From IMG/VR virus record IMGVR_UViG_3300042558_001321, positions 1 to 24,431 of that record: a stretch of DNA of 24,431 nt. One strand, 5' to 3'. Below the pieces are notes generated by a model. The model did no database searches. It was not told the origin of the DNA and saw only the letters and a program-made list of their open reading frames with translations. The stretch is from a virus. The position numbers and the translations under genes are program-made. Shown here in pieces: positions 24,097 to 24,431 of this stretch (positions within the stretch are counted from its first letter, which is position 1; every line of letters begins with the position of its first letter).

Positions 24097-24431
24097 ATGA
24101 TTCGTTTAGGAGGATTAGTATCTCAAAAAGCATTTGGTAAATTTGAAATGGGTAAAGTAATTTCTAATCCATTTGCAAACGCATTTGTTAATGAAGCAGA
24201 AGGTTCTGAAGACCACGAAGTTTCTATGGGACAAAATCAATTAGATACTATCATTAAGATGGCAACTGAATTGAAAGCTAAAATGGGTGAGAATGAAAAA
24301 GAAATACCGGCTTGGATTCAAGACCATATTTCTAAAGCAGAAAACTACATTTCTCAAGCAGCTGGAAATTATCACGAATATGGAACAAATGAAGCATCAG
24401 TTCCAACCGGAGAAAGAATACAAAATCTTAA
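24097..24431 (+). CDS. Structural protein, 5' part (runs off the window)
   Basis: An open frame of 111 codons without a stop, cut by the window edge. The start MIRLGGLVSQKAFGKF is two bases after the previous stop. FVNEAEGSE (30-38) looks like a prohead-protease site, comparable with FLTE/A of T4 gp23. Residues 45-95 include MGQNQLDTIIKMATELKAKMG and EIPAWIQDHISKAENYISQAAGNY, a helical 'PAW(V/I)QD-I-KAE-YI' motif I recall from virion proteins of marine T4-like phages. Its function is unknown; the position suggests scaffold or head protein just before the capsid gene. Confidence 0.7.
   Translation, partial: MIRLGGLVSQKAFGKFEMGKVISNPFANAFVNEAEGSEDHEVSMGQNQLDTIIKMATELKAKMGENEKEIPAWIQDHISKAENYISQAAGNYHEYGTNEASVPTGERIQNL

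Overview
The window is a densely packed, single-direction stretch of a tailed-phage genome. Eighteen genes lie on the + strand, gaps are under about 90 bases, and several stops and starts overlap as TAATG. The large terminase, portal and prohead protease resemble the T4 group (gp17, gp20 and gp21), so a myovirus with T4-like head assembly is the best reading. The sequence is AT-rich, starts have A/T-rich leaders without Shine-Dalgarno sites, and one leader holds a perfect Bacteroidota-type -7 box (TAnnTTTG). Together these suggest a phage of a Bacteroidota (Flavobacteria-like) host. The host assignment is an inference. No tRNA, integrase, transposase or CRISPR array was seen.

Layout. (1) 83-8017: a giant 2644-residue Ser/Thr-rich tail fibre with duplicated beta-rich modules, collagen-like Gly-x-y linkers, carbohydrate-binding-like modules and a C-terminal S74 self-cleaving chaperone. 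(2) 8050-8328 and 12853-13236: two paralogous small coiled-coil proteins, each preceded by a near-identical AT-rich element. (3) Between them, 8380-12809: a sugar cassette made of a GT4-methyltransferase-GT25-like fusion, a protein O-heptosyltransferase of the TibC/autotransporter type, an HldE C-terminal-like nucleotidyltransferase and an HldE N-terminal-like (PfkB) kinase. (4) 13272-16304: a 1010-residue multidomain protein with an NMNAT-like nucleotidyltransferase, a small beta domain, a zinc ribbon and an RNA/DNA-ligase-like nucleotidyltransferase, separated by short motifs that look like T4 prohead-protease cleavage sites. (5) 16356 to the end: packaging and head genes, namely a zinc-ribbon protein, terminase large subunit, a small basic protein, portal, three small head-region proteins, prohead protease, a coiled-coil protein and the start of another structural protein. 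The major capsid protein is expected just beyond the right edge.

How the parts may work together. Terminase, portal, protease and the small proteins build and fill the head. The 1010-residue protein may be packaged with the DNA, cut by the protease and injected as NAD/nucleic-acid repair enzymes. The cassette could make an activated heptose and place it, with further sugars and a methyl group, on Ser/Thr of a phage or host surface protein. The adjacent giant fibre is the obvious candidate acceptor. Both ideas are inferences from domain content and position.
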